DNA of 64,000 bases from positions 43,607,088 through 43,671,087 of the forward strand of contig OZ024721.1 in assembly GCA_964016875.1 (NCBI GenBank). The letters run 5' to 3'. The position numbers were made by a program, and so were the translations under genes. The first letter of the stretch is position 1; every line of letters starts with the position of its first letter. Source of the stretch: Fallopia convolvulus. Its lineage: Eukaryota; Streptophyta; Magnoliopsida; Caryophyllales; Polygonaceae. The notes beneath the pieces are model-generated. The model saw only the letters and a program-made list of their open reading frames with translations. It did no database searches and was not told the origin of the DNA. Below, in pieces: positions 1-11,318 of this stretch.

Positions 1-1547
1 TATAGCTTGCATTTAGGTAGTGCTTAGGATGCATATTTATGTTTACTTTGCATGGTTTTAGTTTAGTTTAGTCTAATTCTTAGGTTTTTATGTTTTCTAG
101 GAAATTCGGGTTTTGCGCTTGTTTTGTTCGGTTTTGCAGATCTTTAGGTAAACAAGCGTGGAAGGGATGGATCTTAGGGGACTATGGTGGAGTCTGAGGA
201 AGCTTAGAGTGATACAATTGAAGATCAAAAGATTCAAGTCCCAAGAGCTTGAGGGATAAGAACGCTTAAACCCGAGTCATGCATTGGAGTCTTGTTTTGA
301 CACCTCTATCGTGCAATGCTTGGTTTGGGAGGTACAGTGGTCGTATGAAGCTGAATTTGATATCACTGGAAAGCTAATTCAAAGAGCTACAATTCATATT
401 TATACTCCGAGTTCAAATTCCAACTCGAAAGGGGTCAAAATAGCCTCTGAAGTGTAACTTGAATGCTGAATCGAAGAGTGCCGCGAGCTATGATGACAAT
501 GTGCGCGACCGCGCACCTTTGGGATGAGACCGCACCATCTGCCTTTCAATGGAGACATTGGGCCGCGAGTTTTGGGCCTCGAGTTGGACTTTATTAGGTC
601 TTTTCCGACGTGTTTTATGGTATTTCGGGATAATTTGATCTTTGGATATCTTGTGGGGTATTTAACCTTGTTTTTAGTTTCTCTTTCATAACTTAGAACA
701 TAATTTTGGAGGCTAGGGTTTCTTTGGAGAGAGTTTTCTCAAAAGAGCCACCTTTGAATTTTTTTGTAAGTTTTTCTCAATTTAATTATGCATTGCTAAA
801 TTCATTGTGTTTGACTAGTTATTGAAATCATAGATTGCATATTATTGTGAGGTTTGATTGATTCTCAACAAACTTGAATAGGTTTTATTCTCTATACTTA
901 ATTGAATCAAAGTTATTCTAGGATTTTGTTAGCTTGATCACCTAATAGAATTTCTAGGTTAATTTACAACTAATCTGATTAAGTCCCGTTCGAGATTGAT
1001 TAGATAAAGTAGCAACTATAATTGTTTGGACCCGTTCGGGCTGTTCAGTTGTAGAAGGGAATAAACCACAGATAAGTTGATTAGCTGTTTGCGTCGAGTA
1101 TTTATTTCTATCGATACTTTGAACTTAAAGATGTTGTTTAATTGAATCTAAACGTTGTTCTAGGTTGTTAGATGATTAGGGTTGTTCAGACTGTTAGCTC
1201 TTTCAACTAAATATAAAGTTTTGGATAATAATCCATGGTAGATTATTCAATTGAATTGAGAATTAAAAGAATCAATGATCAATAAGCATATCTATGATGG
1301 ATTTAACTAGTTGAACACGCTTTCTTTATACTTGTTTCTTACAATCATATTTGCATTCATATTTAGATTTTAGTTTGCATCTTAGACTAGATAATCATTC
1401 ATTCAAACCCCCCTTAGTTACTTGGCACTCAAGTAAAGCACTTATACACGAGTCTCTGTGGGTTCGACCCTTACTTGCCGCTCTACTGAGTTTGGTAAAG
1501 CTAAGGTTACTTTGATAGGTATAACGACCACCGAAAATACCTCATCA
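1..1547 (+). mobile_element. LTR of an LTR retrotransposon, cut by the window edge
   Basis: Non-coding sequence with the layout of a plant LTR, ending in ...CTCATCA. Its last 150 bases resemble LTR 3' ends (GGTTCGACCC, CTTGCCGCTC, then an AT-rich tail). Directly after it, array-exon sequence resumes in the middle of a codon run (CATATTGCCTGGAGG), matching the intact exon at 24768 onward. The element therefore inserted into the coding exon of array gene A. The left end lies outside the window, so I cannot tell a solo LTR from the 3' LTR of a longer element, and I cannot see the left target-site copy. Superfamily not assigned. Confidence 0.65.
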
Positions 1548-2155
1548 CATATTGCCTGGAGGACCATCTCCTTGTATCCATTGCGGTAATATAGTCTTTT
1601 TTTGTGTTATTTCGTAGTCTTCTTATTTGTAGCATAACCATGAGTAACACAATATTCTAATATATTATTCCACACTTCATGAATTTCTTAGGCCTAATTC
1701 AACTCATTGATGTTGACTAAGCAATCAACTTCAAGTGCATTAAATTTTAAAAATTTAGGTTGTTTTTTAGGGATGTCATTCATATTTTTTCGAAACTGTC
1801 ATCCACATAAATATTCTTCGAATCTACAAGCCCAAATACCCACGACAATCTTCTTGTATTCATTCCTGTTTTTATGTAATTTCATATTAGGTAGAATATA
1901 GTTATTCGTAGTAATATTTAACATTTTAGACTAACATAGGTATAGAAGTTTATTGAAATATGTAATTTTCATTTATTTTTTATTCATCTTATTGTTAAAA
2001 CTATTAAATATTCCATTCATATATTATCTCTGATATTTATTGGCTAAAACTTGCCATACCAATTTTCTTATTCCATTTTTTTGTCATCAATTTAATCACG
2101 GGTAACATATTCTTAAATCAGTGTTATTTCACATGTTGTGATTGTCGTAGCGCCT

Positions 2156-2219
2156 ATGGTTTGTCATAAGACAATAATGTAAAGCAATGGGACTTTGTTA
2201 ATTACCCTTCGTTCAAAAA
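2156..2219 (+). pseudogene. Decayed exon relic inside the intron of array gene A
   Basis: The sequence after GTCGTAG (gcctatggtttgtcataag...) resembles the first half of the module exon (GCCCTGTGGTTCGTGAGAAC...), including the counterpart of AATGACCCTCCGT, but it stops where the SGPKDP coding part should begin and runs into AAAATAG. Equivalent relics lie in the other array introns near 5960, 7925, 8757, 25368, 26207, 29256, 30050 and 30870. It has no GT donor and is not expected to be spliced in. Confidence 0.5.
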
Positions 2220-2228
2220 TAGTTTTTA

Positions 2229-2978
2229 GGCCGAACGACCGAAAAACACCCTTATAATATGTCATATTGCTCTAAACCACCCTTTTAATATCAATTTACC
2301 GAAAACCACCCTAATAAGGGCTTCCGTTAATAAATGACCACCTGCCCCCAACTCCCGTCAAAAAAACCGTTAGTGTTGTATGCACATGCTCCATTATTAA
2401 TTTTTTAATGTGAAATAAAAGTACAAAAAAGGATATGGGCCAAAAAAATGAATCTCAAGATCAAACCCTAAAATTCGACGATTGGTGCGTTTAACCCTAA
2501 ACAAAGGCGAGATTTGGGAACGGAGGGAGTTGACGGCGAACCAGTAGCAACCCAAACTGCACAAAGGCAAGCCAAATCTGGATTGGAGAAAAGTGAGCCC
2601 GTGATTTTGGTGGTCGAAGTTCAAGATCTGAATTCATTAATGTTGTCCCCGGCAAGGTCACTGGTGGCAATGAAGTCATTTGAGTTCAAAGAAAGGGTTA
2701 AATCGTGTTGGAATTTTGCTTGGTAGACGTCGAGGTTGTCTTTTTTGTGCAATAATTAGTTTTAATTTATTAGGTATATTTATAATAATATAATATAATG
2801 AAAAATAAAGGGTGGATTTGTAATTTCATACTTTAGACGGATTTTTTTGACGGGAGTCGGGGACGGGTGGTCATTTGTTAACGGAAGACCTTATGAGGGT
2901 GGTTTTCGGTAAATTGATATTAAAAGGGTGGTTTAGAGCAATATGGCTTTTATAAGGGTGGTTTTCGGTCGTTCGGCC
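2229..2978. mobile_element. Long-TIR element (Mutator-like MITE) with a perfect 9-bp TSD
   Basis: The ends GGCCGAACGACCGAAAA and TTTTCGGTCGTTCGGCC are inverted copies, and the inverted arms extend about 140 bp on each side (repeated 'accaccctt' / 'aagggtggt' blocks). The element is flanked by the direct repeat TAGTTTTTA at 2220-2228 and 2979-2987. Other array introns carry the uninterrupted sequence AAATAGTTTTTAATTTTG, so the empty site is known. A 9-bp TSD and long TIRs fit the Mutator superfamily. The middle (about 2460-2730) is higher in GC and could be captured host sequence; I do not recognise a protein in it. Confidence 0.85.
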
Positions 2979-3162
2979 TAGTTTTTAATTTTGTGTTATT
3001 TCACATTTTGCAATTGTTATAGGCCTTGTGTTTCGTGACAACATAATAGTGTCGAGCAATGGGACACCTTTAATGACCCTCCGTTCTGGACCCAAGGACC
3101 CTGTTGAACCACCAACAAAGCCTGACCGCTCGTCACCTAGTGATCAAGGCGTCTTTTGTTGA

Positions 3163-5160
3163 AGTTTGGATTTTAATAAGATATTGGCCCATCTTATTAA
3201 CGACTTGGATGGCTGACATATAGTTTGTTGCAATAATAAATTTGTAATGTAACTTCTTTCTTGAAGTAATTATAATAGCAAAAAGTTCCTCATTTATGAA
3301 TCTCGTGTGTTTCTTAGTTATAAATCTGAAATAAACCACTGTGCTACACTATAATAATCCGATATATTTGAGTGATGATGCATTTCATTTCAAATTGACT
3401 CAATAATGGGTAAAGTACTCTTCATGGTGCTCTATTCATAAGTTGAACGTGATATACTAGTTGTATTTTCAAAAGGTTCATTCCATGTTTAGTACCTAAT
3501 ATTTAATATGCGTCTAGTTCCTTAAAGGGCAACAATATTGTCGGATTTGCACACACAAGATAGTCTAAGTTCTAAAATAGGTACAAGCATGCATGTATTC
3601 AAATCAATATAGTAGAGTGAAGCATAATTGTCACGGGAAGCATGTAATTTTATTGAATTGTCAAATATTAGTTGTGGTGTATCTCATTTTAAGAGATCAA
3701 TGAGTAGGAGATACTATTCACTAATCTAGAAGAACCTATTTGCCACATACAAAAGTAGAAGCTACAGCCAATTCAATGTTTCATTCTCAATGAATTTGTC
3801 TTGTGGACACACAAAGGAAATCACCAACTTATGCTCACCTAGCCAAGTATGTTAGAGGCATCTATAAAACTTGATTCTAGTGCTTCCTAAGGAAAGTAGA
3901 ATAAGCAACAATAACAGAGAATAACCCTTGCATGATTTCATTAATACCATCTAAATTTAGCAAGTCTCAAACGTTCAAGAACGAACTCAAGACAATTAAT
4001 ATGAGAGATAGATGTCATAATAGTTGCAAGTGATGATCCTTAATATGCAACTCTATTCTCTTGACAAAGACACAAAGCATATGTTGTAGTATCTCTTCCT
4101 TAAGAACACATTTTCCACAAAGGATGAAGTCAAGGTAGTAGCAGCCACGCAATGTTGATTTCACAATTAAAATTGTAAGTAAAAGTTTCCTTCTGAATTA
4201 TTGGTTGTTATGAAAAAAAGAGTCGGTCTAATTAAACACAAGTAGGTTAAAATTGAAACATAAGATTGACTTCCAAATAGGTGTGGGAGAAAAAAGAGGA
4301 AATGCGAGGCTAGGAAAATAAGATGTCAAATTTCATTCTTCCATTAATCAGTCTTCATTGTAAAAAGATACTAATGAAGGGTTAGAGAATTTTTGAAGAC
4401 CAATAATGAAAGGAGGGAGTAGTAACGAAAGACAAAAGGAGTGGTAGACAACACGAGTAGGAACATATAAAGATGACGCATGGAAAATTAAAGCGTTTTT
4501 TGGTGAGCAACAAACCAATTCATTAAAAGAGAGCATTAAATGATTCCCCGTCAATACAACTACCTATAAACGCATTATTTGCTTAAAACACTATTCATTT
4601 CATTAGTTTTAAGCTACTAGAGTGACTCTATGTATAGAGTTATTATTAACTTAATACAAATGGGTGAACCCTATACAACGTAAATAAAATTCAAAAATAA
4701 ATTAAATCTAAGCAATTAATTTATATTTTAATGGTGCATATCTTAGTAACTTTATATATATAGTTAGATCGCAACTCTAATGAATCATATTATACAACAA
4801 ACTCTACCTTTTTGTATAATGAGGATGTGGTCATATTCAAACACAAGAAATCCTAAATCATTAATACATTTCTTTCTTTTTGACAATTCTCATTTAAGCA
4901 AAAAAATTTGACCCTAAATAGACATAAAACATCATTTTATCAAAAAATCATATTTCCAATAAATTTTACATTTATTACATTTGAATAGAAACATGTATTG
5001 GTAGATTGATTCGTGTATGTTTAGAATAATTCGTGTATGGGTAGATTCATTAATCAATTACATCACGACTCTTTGATAATTTAAAGATATAGATATCAAA
5101 AAAATATATTTTCCCACTAATAGATGATTATAATATATTTCCAATAAAATTTAACATAAC
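3163..5160. other. Spacer of the tandem array, gene A to gene B
   Basis: About 2 kb of AT-rich spacer between the last exon of gene A and the TATA box of gene B. It recurs nearly unchanged between B and C (9024-9373 plus 22971-24547) and between C and D (26401-28433), so it is part of the roughly 3.9-kb duplicated unit. Short antisense ORFs in it (for example 4348-4554) are shared between copies, but others are broken from copy to copy and none resembles a known protein. I see no further gene. Confidence 0.7.
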
Positions 5161-5167
5161 TATAAAA
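5161..5167 (+). promoter_or_regulatory. TATA box of array gene B
   Basis: TATAAAA lies 45 bases upstream of the ATG at 5212. The motif and its context (AACTATAAAACCGAGTGAAC) recur at the same distance before gene C (24548) and, as TATAAAC, before gene D (28434). Confidence 0.6.
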
Positions 5168-5211
5168 CCGAGTGAACCCAAACAGAAATCTTACACAATT
5201 AACTCACAAAA

Positions 5212-8200
5212 ATGAAGACCACTCCTATCCTTCTTTTCATTTGCGCTCTTATTCCTTCAACAACCGTTTTAGGCTTTGTAATTGGTGATGAAACAATAAG
5301 ATCCGATGATGGAACCCCACTCGTAATCCTTCATTCTGGGCCCAAGGACCCGGTCGAGCCACCAACTAAATTGGACCGCATATCGCCTGGAGGACCATCA
5401 CCTTGTATCCATTGCGGTAATATAGTCTTTTGTTTTTGTAGCAAAACCATGAGTAATACAATCTTCTAATAAATTATTCCACACTTCATGAATTTCCTAG
5501 GCCTAGTTCAACTCATTTATGTTGACTAAGCAATCAACTTCAAGTGTATTAAATTTTAAAATTTTAGGTTTTTTTAGGGATGTCATTCATATTTTTTTCG
5601 AAACTGTCATCCACAAAACTATTCTTCGAATCTACAAGCCCAAGTACCCACGACAATCTTCATGTATTCATTCCTGTTTTTATGTAATTTCATATTAGGT
5701 TGAATATTGTTAGTCGTAGTAATATTTAACATTTTAGACTAACATAGGTATAGAAGTTCGTTGAAATACATAATTTTCATTTATTTGTTATTCATCTTAT
5801 TGTTAAAACCATTAAATGTTGCATTCATATATTATCTCTAATAATTATTGGCATAAAACTAGCTACACCAATTTTCTTGTTCCGTTCTTTTGTCATCTAT
5901 TGAATCACGAGTAACATATTCTTAAGTCAGTGTTATTTCACATGCTGTGATTGTCTTAGGGCATATGGTTTGTGATAACACAATAATGTCGAGCAATGGG
6001 ACTTTTTTAATGACCCTTCCTTCAAAAATAGTTTTTGATTTTGGAAAATTGCATTTAACCACCCTTTATTTTCACATCTTTGCATTTGACCACCCCTTAT
6101 TTTAAAAGTTTTAAGAAACCACCCTTTATTCCATTTCCGTTAACAAACTACCACCCTCCGTTAGAATTAAAAAATTTCTATAAAATAAATAATCAAAATT
6201 CTATATTTAATAAATTAATTGCATAATTAATCTTTCTTTTCCCCTGACTCATCTGCTCCTTTCCTCAATACTCTCTGTTGTCGTTTTCTTCTACCTTTCG
6301 ACAGCCCACAACCCCACACCTCTTCTCTCTCATCTCTTATCTTCTCTCTCGCCGCCGGATTCTTCCCCTCCTTTCCTTCCTAATGCCGATCAATGGTGTT
6401 CTACTTTCTCCCGCACCATCCACACGAAATTGAACCGTTGTCCTTCCGTGTCTCCTTCTCTGGCGAGACAATCCACCACTTTTGCGCTCTTCGCAGGCTG
6501 CACACCATATTACCACCAGAGCCCACCGCTGCAAACACTGCACACCAGCATTCAAACCCCATCCCCTCTATCCACTGTCATCGGCATTGGCCTTCGCCGC
6601 CATTGGAGGCGACTTCTCACTGTGAGAATTTGCACTTTCATGTCCTCCATTAGAGAGCCAATAAATGTGGTCTTCCTGGCCAATTTTTTGTTGAATATAA
6701 GAGAGAAAATAATGAGAAGGAGAAAGATTGGAAGAATTATGTAACTGCCGGATGACCAAGCACATCACTACCCATTGATTTTCGTTCAACTTCAACTCCG
6801 AGTCTCCTACGAAGGCGAATTAGGTAACTGCGAGATTTCAAGATCGAATTGAGAGATTTGAGGGCAGGAGGGGATTTCAAGATCGAATTGAGGGAGAAGG
6901 AGGGGAAGAATCCGGCAACGAGAGGAGTCGTGGCCTTCCATCTTCTTCTTTGTACCTTTTTTAGGTTTACTTTCCTTTGGAAATAAAATATAAAAAAACA
7001 AAAGGATAAAAGAGTCTTTTAATTATAAAAAATGGAGATATAACAAAAACCGTCAAAAAAAGGTGGTGAACCGTGGGAATAGGCATATAAAGGGTGGTTT
7101 TTCACAACTTTTAAAATAAGGGGTGGTTAAATGCAAAGGGGTGAAAATAAGGGGTGGTTAAATGCAATTTTCCCTTTTAATTTTGTGTTATTTCACATTT
7201 TGCAATTGTCTTAGGTCCTGTGGTTCGTGAGAACATAATAGTGTCCAGCAATGGTACACCTTTAATGACCCTCCGTTCTGGACCCAAGGACCCGGTCGAG
7301 CCACCAACTAAATTGGATCGCGAATCGCCTGGCGGACCATCTCCTTGTATCCATTGCGGTAATATATTCTTTTATTTTTGTCTTATTTCTTAGTCTTCTT
7401 CTTTGTAGCATAACCATGAGTAACACAATCTTCTAATATATTATTCCACACTTCATGAATTTCTTAGGCCTAGTTCAACTCATTGATGTTGACTAAGCAA
7501 TGAACTTGAAGTGAACTAAATTTTAAAATTTTAGGTTTCTTTTGGGATGTCTTTCATATTTTTTCGAAACTGTCATCCACAAAACTATTCTTCGAATCTA
7601 CAAGCCCAAATACCCACGACAATCATATTGTATTCATTCCTGATTTTATGTAATTTAATATTAGGTTGAATATAGTTATTCATAGTAATATTTAACATTT
7701 TAGACTAACATAGGTATAGAAGTTCGTTGAAATACATAATTTTCATTTATTTGTTATTCATCTTATTGTTAAAACTATTAAATATTGCATTCATATATTA
7801 TCTCTAATAATTATTGGCATAAAACTAGCTACACCAATTTTCTTGTTCCATTCTTTTCTGTCATCAATTTAATCACGGGTAACATATTCTTAAGTCAATG
7901 TTATTTCACTTGTTGTGATTTTGTAGGGCCTATGGTTTGTGATAACACAATAATGTTGAGCAATAGGACTTTTTAATGACCCTTCCTTCAAAAATAGTTT
8001 TTAATTTTGTGCTATTTCACATTTTGCAATTGTCTTAGGCCCTGTGGTTCGTGAGAACAAAATAGTGTCTAGCGATGGTACACCTTTAATGACCCTCCGT
8101 TCTGGACCCAAGGACCCGGTCGAGCCACCAACGAAATTGGACCGCGAATCGCCTGGAGGACCATCTCCTTGTATCCATTGCGGTAATATAGTCTTTTGTT

Positions 8201-9023
8201 TTTGTGTTATATATAAGTCTTCTTCTTTGTAGCATAACCATGAGTAACACAATCTTCTAATATATTATTCCACACTTCATGAATTTCTTAGGCCTAGTTC
8301 AACTCATTGATGTTGACTAAGCAAATAACTTCAAGTGAACTAAATTTCAACAATTTAAGTTGTTTGTTTAGGGATGTCATTCATATTTTTTTCGAAATTG
8401 TCATCCACAAAACTATTCTTCGAATCTACAAGCATAAACACCCACGACAATCTTCTTGTATTCCTTTCTGTTTTTATGTAATTTCATATTAGGTTGAATA
8501 TAGTTATTCGTAGTAATATTTAACATTTTAGACTAACATAGGTATAGAAGTTAGTTGAAATACGTAATTTTCATTTATTTTTTTATTCATCTTATTGTTA
8601 AAACTATTAAATATTCCATTCATATATTATTTCTGATATTTATTGGCATAAAACTAGCCATACCAATTTTCTTGTTCCATTTTTTTTGTCATCAATTTAA
8701 TCACGGGTAACATATTCTTAAATCAGTGTTATTTCACATGTTGTGATTGTCGTAGCGCCTATGGTTTGTGATAAGACAATAATGTAAGGCAATGGGACTT
8801 TGTTAATTACCCTTCGTTCAAAAATAGTTTTTAATTTTGTGTTATTTCACATTTTGCAATTGTTATAGGCCCTGTGTTTCGTGACAACATGATAGTGTCG
8901 AGCGATGGGACACCTTTAATGACCCTCCGTTCTGGACCCAAGGACCCTGTTGAACCACCAACAAAGCCTGACCGCTCGTCACCTAGTGAATCAAGGCGTC
9001 GTTTATTGAAGTTTGGATTTTAA
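5212..9023 (+). CDS. Array gene B: modular secreted peptide precursor, intact, 215 aa
   Basis: Four exons: 5212-5416, 7215-7358, 8039-8182 and 8869-9023. All splice sites are GT-AG and phase 1, and the joined frame is open (648 nt with stop). Exon 1 encodes a signal peptide (MKTTPILLFICALIPSTTVL, likely cleaved near residue 21), then DGTPLVILHSGPKDPVEPP and the motif R-I-S-P-G-G-P-S-P-C-I-H-C at residues 56-68. Exons 2 and 3 are 144 nt each and repeat a 48-residue module ending in R-E-S-P-G-G-P-S-P-C-I-H-C-G. The last exon keeps SGPKDPVEPP but ends RSSPSESRRRLLKFGF. R-x-S-P-G-G-P-x-P-x-x-H resembles the CLE peptide consensus, with one extra residue and two Cys; this is a resemblance, not an assignment. 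The likely role is a secreted precursor cut into several small peptides. Intron 1 holds a 1.1-kb TIR element, and intron 1 also has a small deletion after the donor. Confidence 0.72.
6044..7174. mobile_element. Long-TIR element in intron 1 of array gene B, with internal GC-richer cargo
   Basis: The ends GAAAATTGCATTTAACCACC and GGTGGTTAAATGCAATTTTC are inverted copies, and the arms continue about 130 bp with 'accacccttta' / 'taaagggtggt' blocks. The flanks TTTTGATTTTG (left) and TTTTAATTTTG (right) look like a target duplication of about 9-11 bp with one change; intact introns read TTTTTAATTTTG here. Same design as the element at 2229-2978 but a different sequence. The centre (6240-6990) is richer in GC and has pyrimidine-rich, exon-like sequence with overlapping short ORFs, which suggests captured gene fragments (Pack-MULE style). 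No recognised protein. Confidence 0.7.
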
Positions 9024-9368
9024 TGAGATATTGGCCCATCTTATTGACGAGTTGGATGGGTGACATAGCAAAAAATTCCTCATTTCTGAATCTTGTGTGT
9101 TTCTTAGTTATAAATCTGAAATAAACCATTGTGCTACACTAAATAATCCGATATATTTGAGTGATGATGCATTTCATGTCAAAATGACTCAATAATGGGT
9201 AAAGTACTCTTCATGGTGCTCTATTCATAGGTTGAACGCGATATACTAGTTGTATTTTCAAAAGGTTCATTCCATGTTTAGTACCTAATATTTAATATGC
9301 GTCTAGTTCCGTAAAGGGCAACAATATTGTCGGATTTGCACACACAAGATAGCCTAAGTTCTAAAATA

Positions 9369-9373
9369 GGTAC
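9369..9373. repeat. Left target-site duplication of the Retand-like element (GGTAC)
   Basis: GGTAC at 9369-9373 is repeated at 22966-22970 on the other side of the element. The paralogous spacer at about 26857 reads AAATAGGTACAGGCATGC without an insertion, which confirms the 5-bp duplication. Confidence 0.95.
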
Positions 9374-10182
9374 TGATGAAACCCGAAATAAACCGTTCGC
9401 TAAATGACAAGAAACGAGAATATTTTATTCGATTGTGCAAACTCTTGCTCTTTATTTATTACTTCTTTACAACGAGGTTACAAGCCAACGAGGCCTACAA
9501 ACAAACGAGATTTACACCCTAGACCTCCTACGAGTATTCGAGATCTCGATCTAACAATGTTCGAGATCTCCTAATTGCAATGCGATTCTACCACCTCGGT
9601 GTCACTTGATTGATCTTGGCGTGAGGCTGAGCTAAGAGTGTGGTGAAGATGGCTTGCGAGATTGTGTAGCGAGGTCTTTGATGTGAGCGAGAGCTCTTTG
9701 TGACTTGAAGTCTATTTGTGGACTTCACTTGTCTATAGCGAGGTCTTTTGACGATGTTTCAATCACGTCGATCTTCAACGAGCAAGATAGTTCTTGAGTT
9801 CAAGATGTTTTTCGACCCCCTCTCACTTACGAGGTTCTCCTCTATTTATAGAGAATTGGGGAGTCGAGTTTTGGCTATCATCCGATGTGGGACGCCCGAG
9901 ATCAGGGCTTCTGATTGGTCCGGAGGCGAGGCAGCCGGTGATTGGCTTGAGGAAGCGGCGCCAGCTGAGTGGTCCGGATGGGCGGGTGTGTCAATAGAGT
10001 CGGCAACGAGGTTTAGACCTCGCTCCGAGGCTTCGGGAGACCTCGCGGGGATAGGAACTTTGTTTAATTAAAAGAAACGGATATAGTTTTGGGCCCCGGA
10101 ATCCACCTTGGGAGTCCTGTCGGGTCCGTTTATTCCCTGTACCCCGGGCCCACTTCCTGTTTTACTATTTTGAGCACCATCA
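9374..10182 (-). repeat. 3' LTR of the Retand-like element (809 bp)
   Basis: Same length as the copy at 22157-22965 and alignable along its whole length. Bounded by TGATG and CATCA, with the TSD GGTAC directly outside. Contains a minus-strand TATA motif (CTATAAATAG, + positions 9841-9850). Confidence 0.95.
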
Positions 10183-10205
10183 CAACCCCATGGCCCGGGG
10201 ACCTC
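10183..10205 (-). other. Polypurine tract region next to the 3' LTR
   Basis: On the element's strand the sequence next to the 3' LTR reads CCCCGGGCCATGGGGTTG and then TGATGG. The purine-rich GGGGTTG directly before the LTR is the expected site for plus-strand priming. It is short and imperfect. Confidence 0.5.
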
Positions 10206-10482
10206 GTTCCGAGGACCGTGGGTCATAAACATGAAGGGCACTTGACTCACCAAAAACCGGGGTGCGGGGTTTGTATTTCTTAGGGTCGCGAGATGCGAGG
10301 TCTGGAGGTTGGGTGGACTGATCGCGAGAAATTTTCTTGCGAGGCCTGACACTTAAGCTTTTCTCTCGCTCGTACGCGTGAGGCTTCCTGGGCCCGCTCC
10401 CCGTACCTTGCTTAATGGGCCGTCCAGGTAGGATAGGCCCAATAAGCCTTTCGGGAGCGAGGAGCGGCCCAAGCCTGTTCTT

Positions 10483-10488
10483 TATAAG
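10483..10488 (+). promoter_or_regulatory. Putative TATA box for the antisense ORFs of the Retand-like element
   Basis: TTTATAAGGG lies just inside the 3' LTR on the plus strand, followed about 25 bases later by a pyrimidine-rich leader (TCTTCATCTTC..., CTCTCTCTTTC) that looks like a plant 5' UTR. A possible donor CTCG|GTGAGCAG follows at about 10567. It would drive transcription opposite to the element's own mRNA. Inferred from position and motif only. Confidence 0.35.
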
Positions 10489-11318
10489 GGGTGTCTCTCA
10501 CGCGCCTCCTCTTCATCTTCTTCCCCAACATTTTCGCTCTCTCTCTTTCTTCGTCTTTTCAGTTCTCGGTGAGCAGTTTTCGAGACGGTTACCGACGACC
10601 TTCCGCCATCCTCCAGTTGCGCCACCGCCTTTTCCACGTCGACTCTAAGCAAATAAGTGCCCAACTCTCTTTTCTCGTCTTCGATATTCTTCGTCTTTCT
10701 TTCGCTGCCTTCTGCTCTAACGGGAGACAAACGCTCCCTAGCGTTTCAGGCCGGTGTCACGGTGGTGAAACGAAGGGGGTGAGGGCGGCGCTTGCGTTTG
10801 TACGACGCCTTTGATTTTCTTCTTTTTCTTCTTTCTTCGTTTCGTGCCCTAGGTAGGTGACGGTTCGTTGCCCGGTGTTTCGCGCCGGCGTCACGGCGGC
10901 GAAACGGTGATGGTGAGGGCGGCGTGTGCTTCTGCGCGGTGCCCTTGCTGTCTTTTCTTTGCGTTTTCTCTTGCTTTGTTTTGTTCCCTAGCGGGCAGCG
11001 GTTGTTTCTCGGTGCTTTGCGCCAGCGCCATGGCGGCGAGACGGTGGGGCAAGGGTGGCGACCGCCACGCCCTCGAACCCTTCGTCCGCCAATCGACGGT
11101 TAGGTTCCTGCGTTTTCCCTTCGTGGTTTTGAAATTTGAGATCCTTGGAAACCCAAACGTCATGATGCCCGACTGACGGGACGTTTGGGCTTCCACCGCT
11201 GGTTTCCACCGCTGGCTTCCATTCCACCTTCTCTCTCCTCTTTTTGGCGATTCAAATTCTTCCCTGCCGTCCTATCTTGTCAGAGTAGCCCTAGGGTGCC
11301 ACGTGGCCTTCTCCCCTT

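Larger units (their letters stand above)
1548..3162 (+). pseudogene. Array gene A, 3' part: interrupted modular secreted-peptide precursor
   Basis: Only the end of one module exon (1548-1585, ...GGPSPCIHC) and the last exon (3023-3162) are visible; the upstream part is displaced by the LTR at 1-1547. The exon ends at a phase 1 GT donor (TTGCG|GTAATA) as in the other copies. The last exon begins after TTATAG and reads LVFRDNIIVSSNGTPLMTL and so on. Compared with copies B and D it lacks one base in CCTAGTG(G)ATCAAGG, so the usual ending RRRLLKFGF is replaced by DQGVFC and a stop at 3160-3162. The intron is enlarged by a 750-bp TIR element. Probably a dead copy: its front is separated by a retroelement and its tail is frameshifted. 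Confidence 0.75.

Noticed and set aside
3133..3339. Antisense ORF across the end of array genes, repeated at 26412 and 31102
   Set aside because: Lies opposite the last exon and 3' region of the array genes; explained by duplication.
4348..4554. Antisense ORF of 68 codons, repeated at 23735-23941 and 27624-27830
   Set aside because: It recurs only because the whole spacer is duplicated. It has no recognisable domain, start context or splice structure.
5388..5416. Firm assignment of the array genes to the CLE family
   Set aside because: The motif has an extra residue, two Cys and Ser instead of Asp/Asn, and it is repeated within the precursor. The resemblance is reported, but the family call is not supported without a profile search.
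1707..8492. Short ORFs in array introns (for example 1707-1901, 7785-7976, 8307-8492)
   Set aside because: They lie inside introns and repeat with them; no signal peptide or motif.
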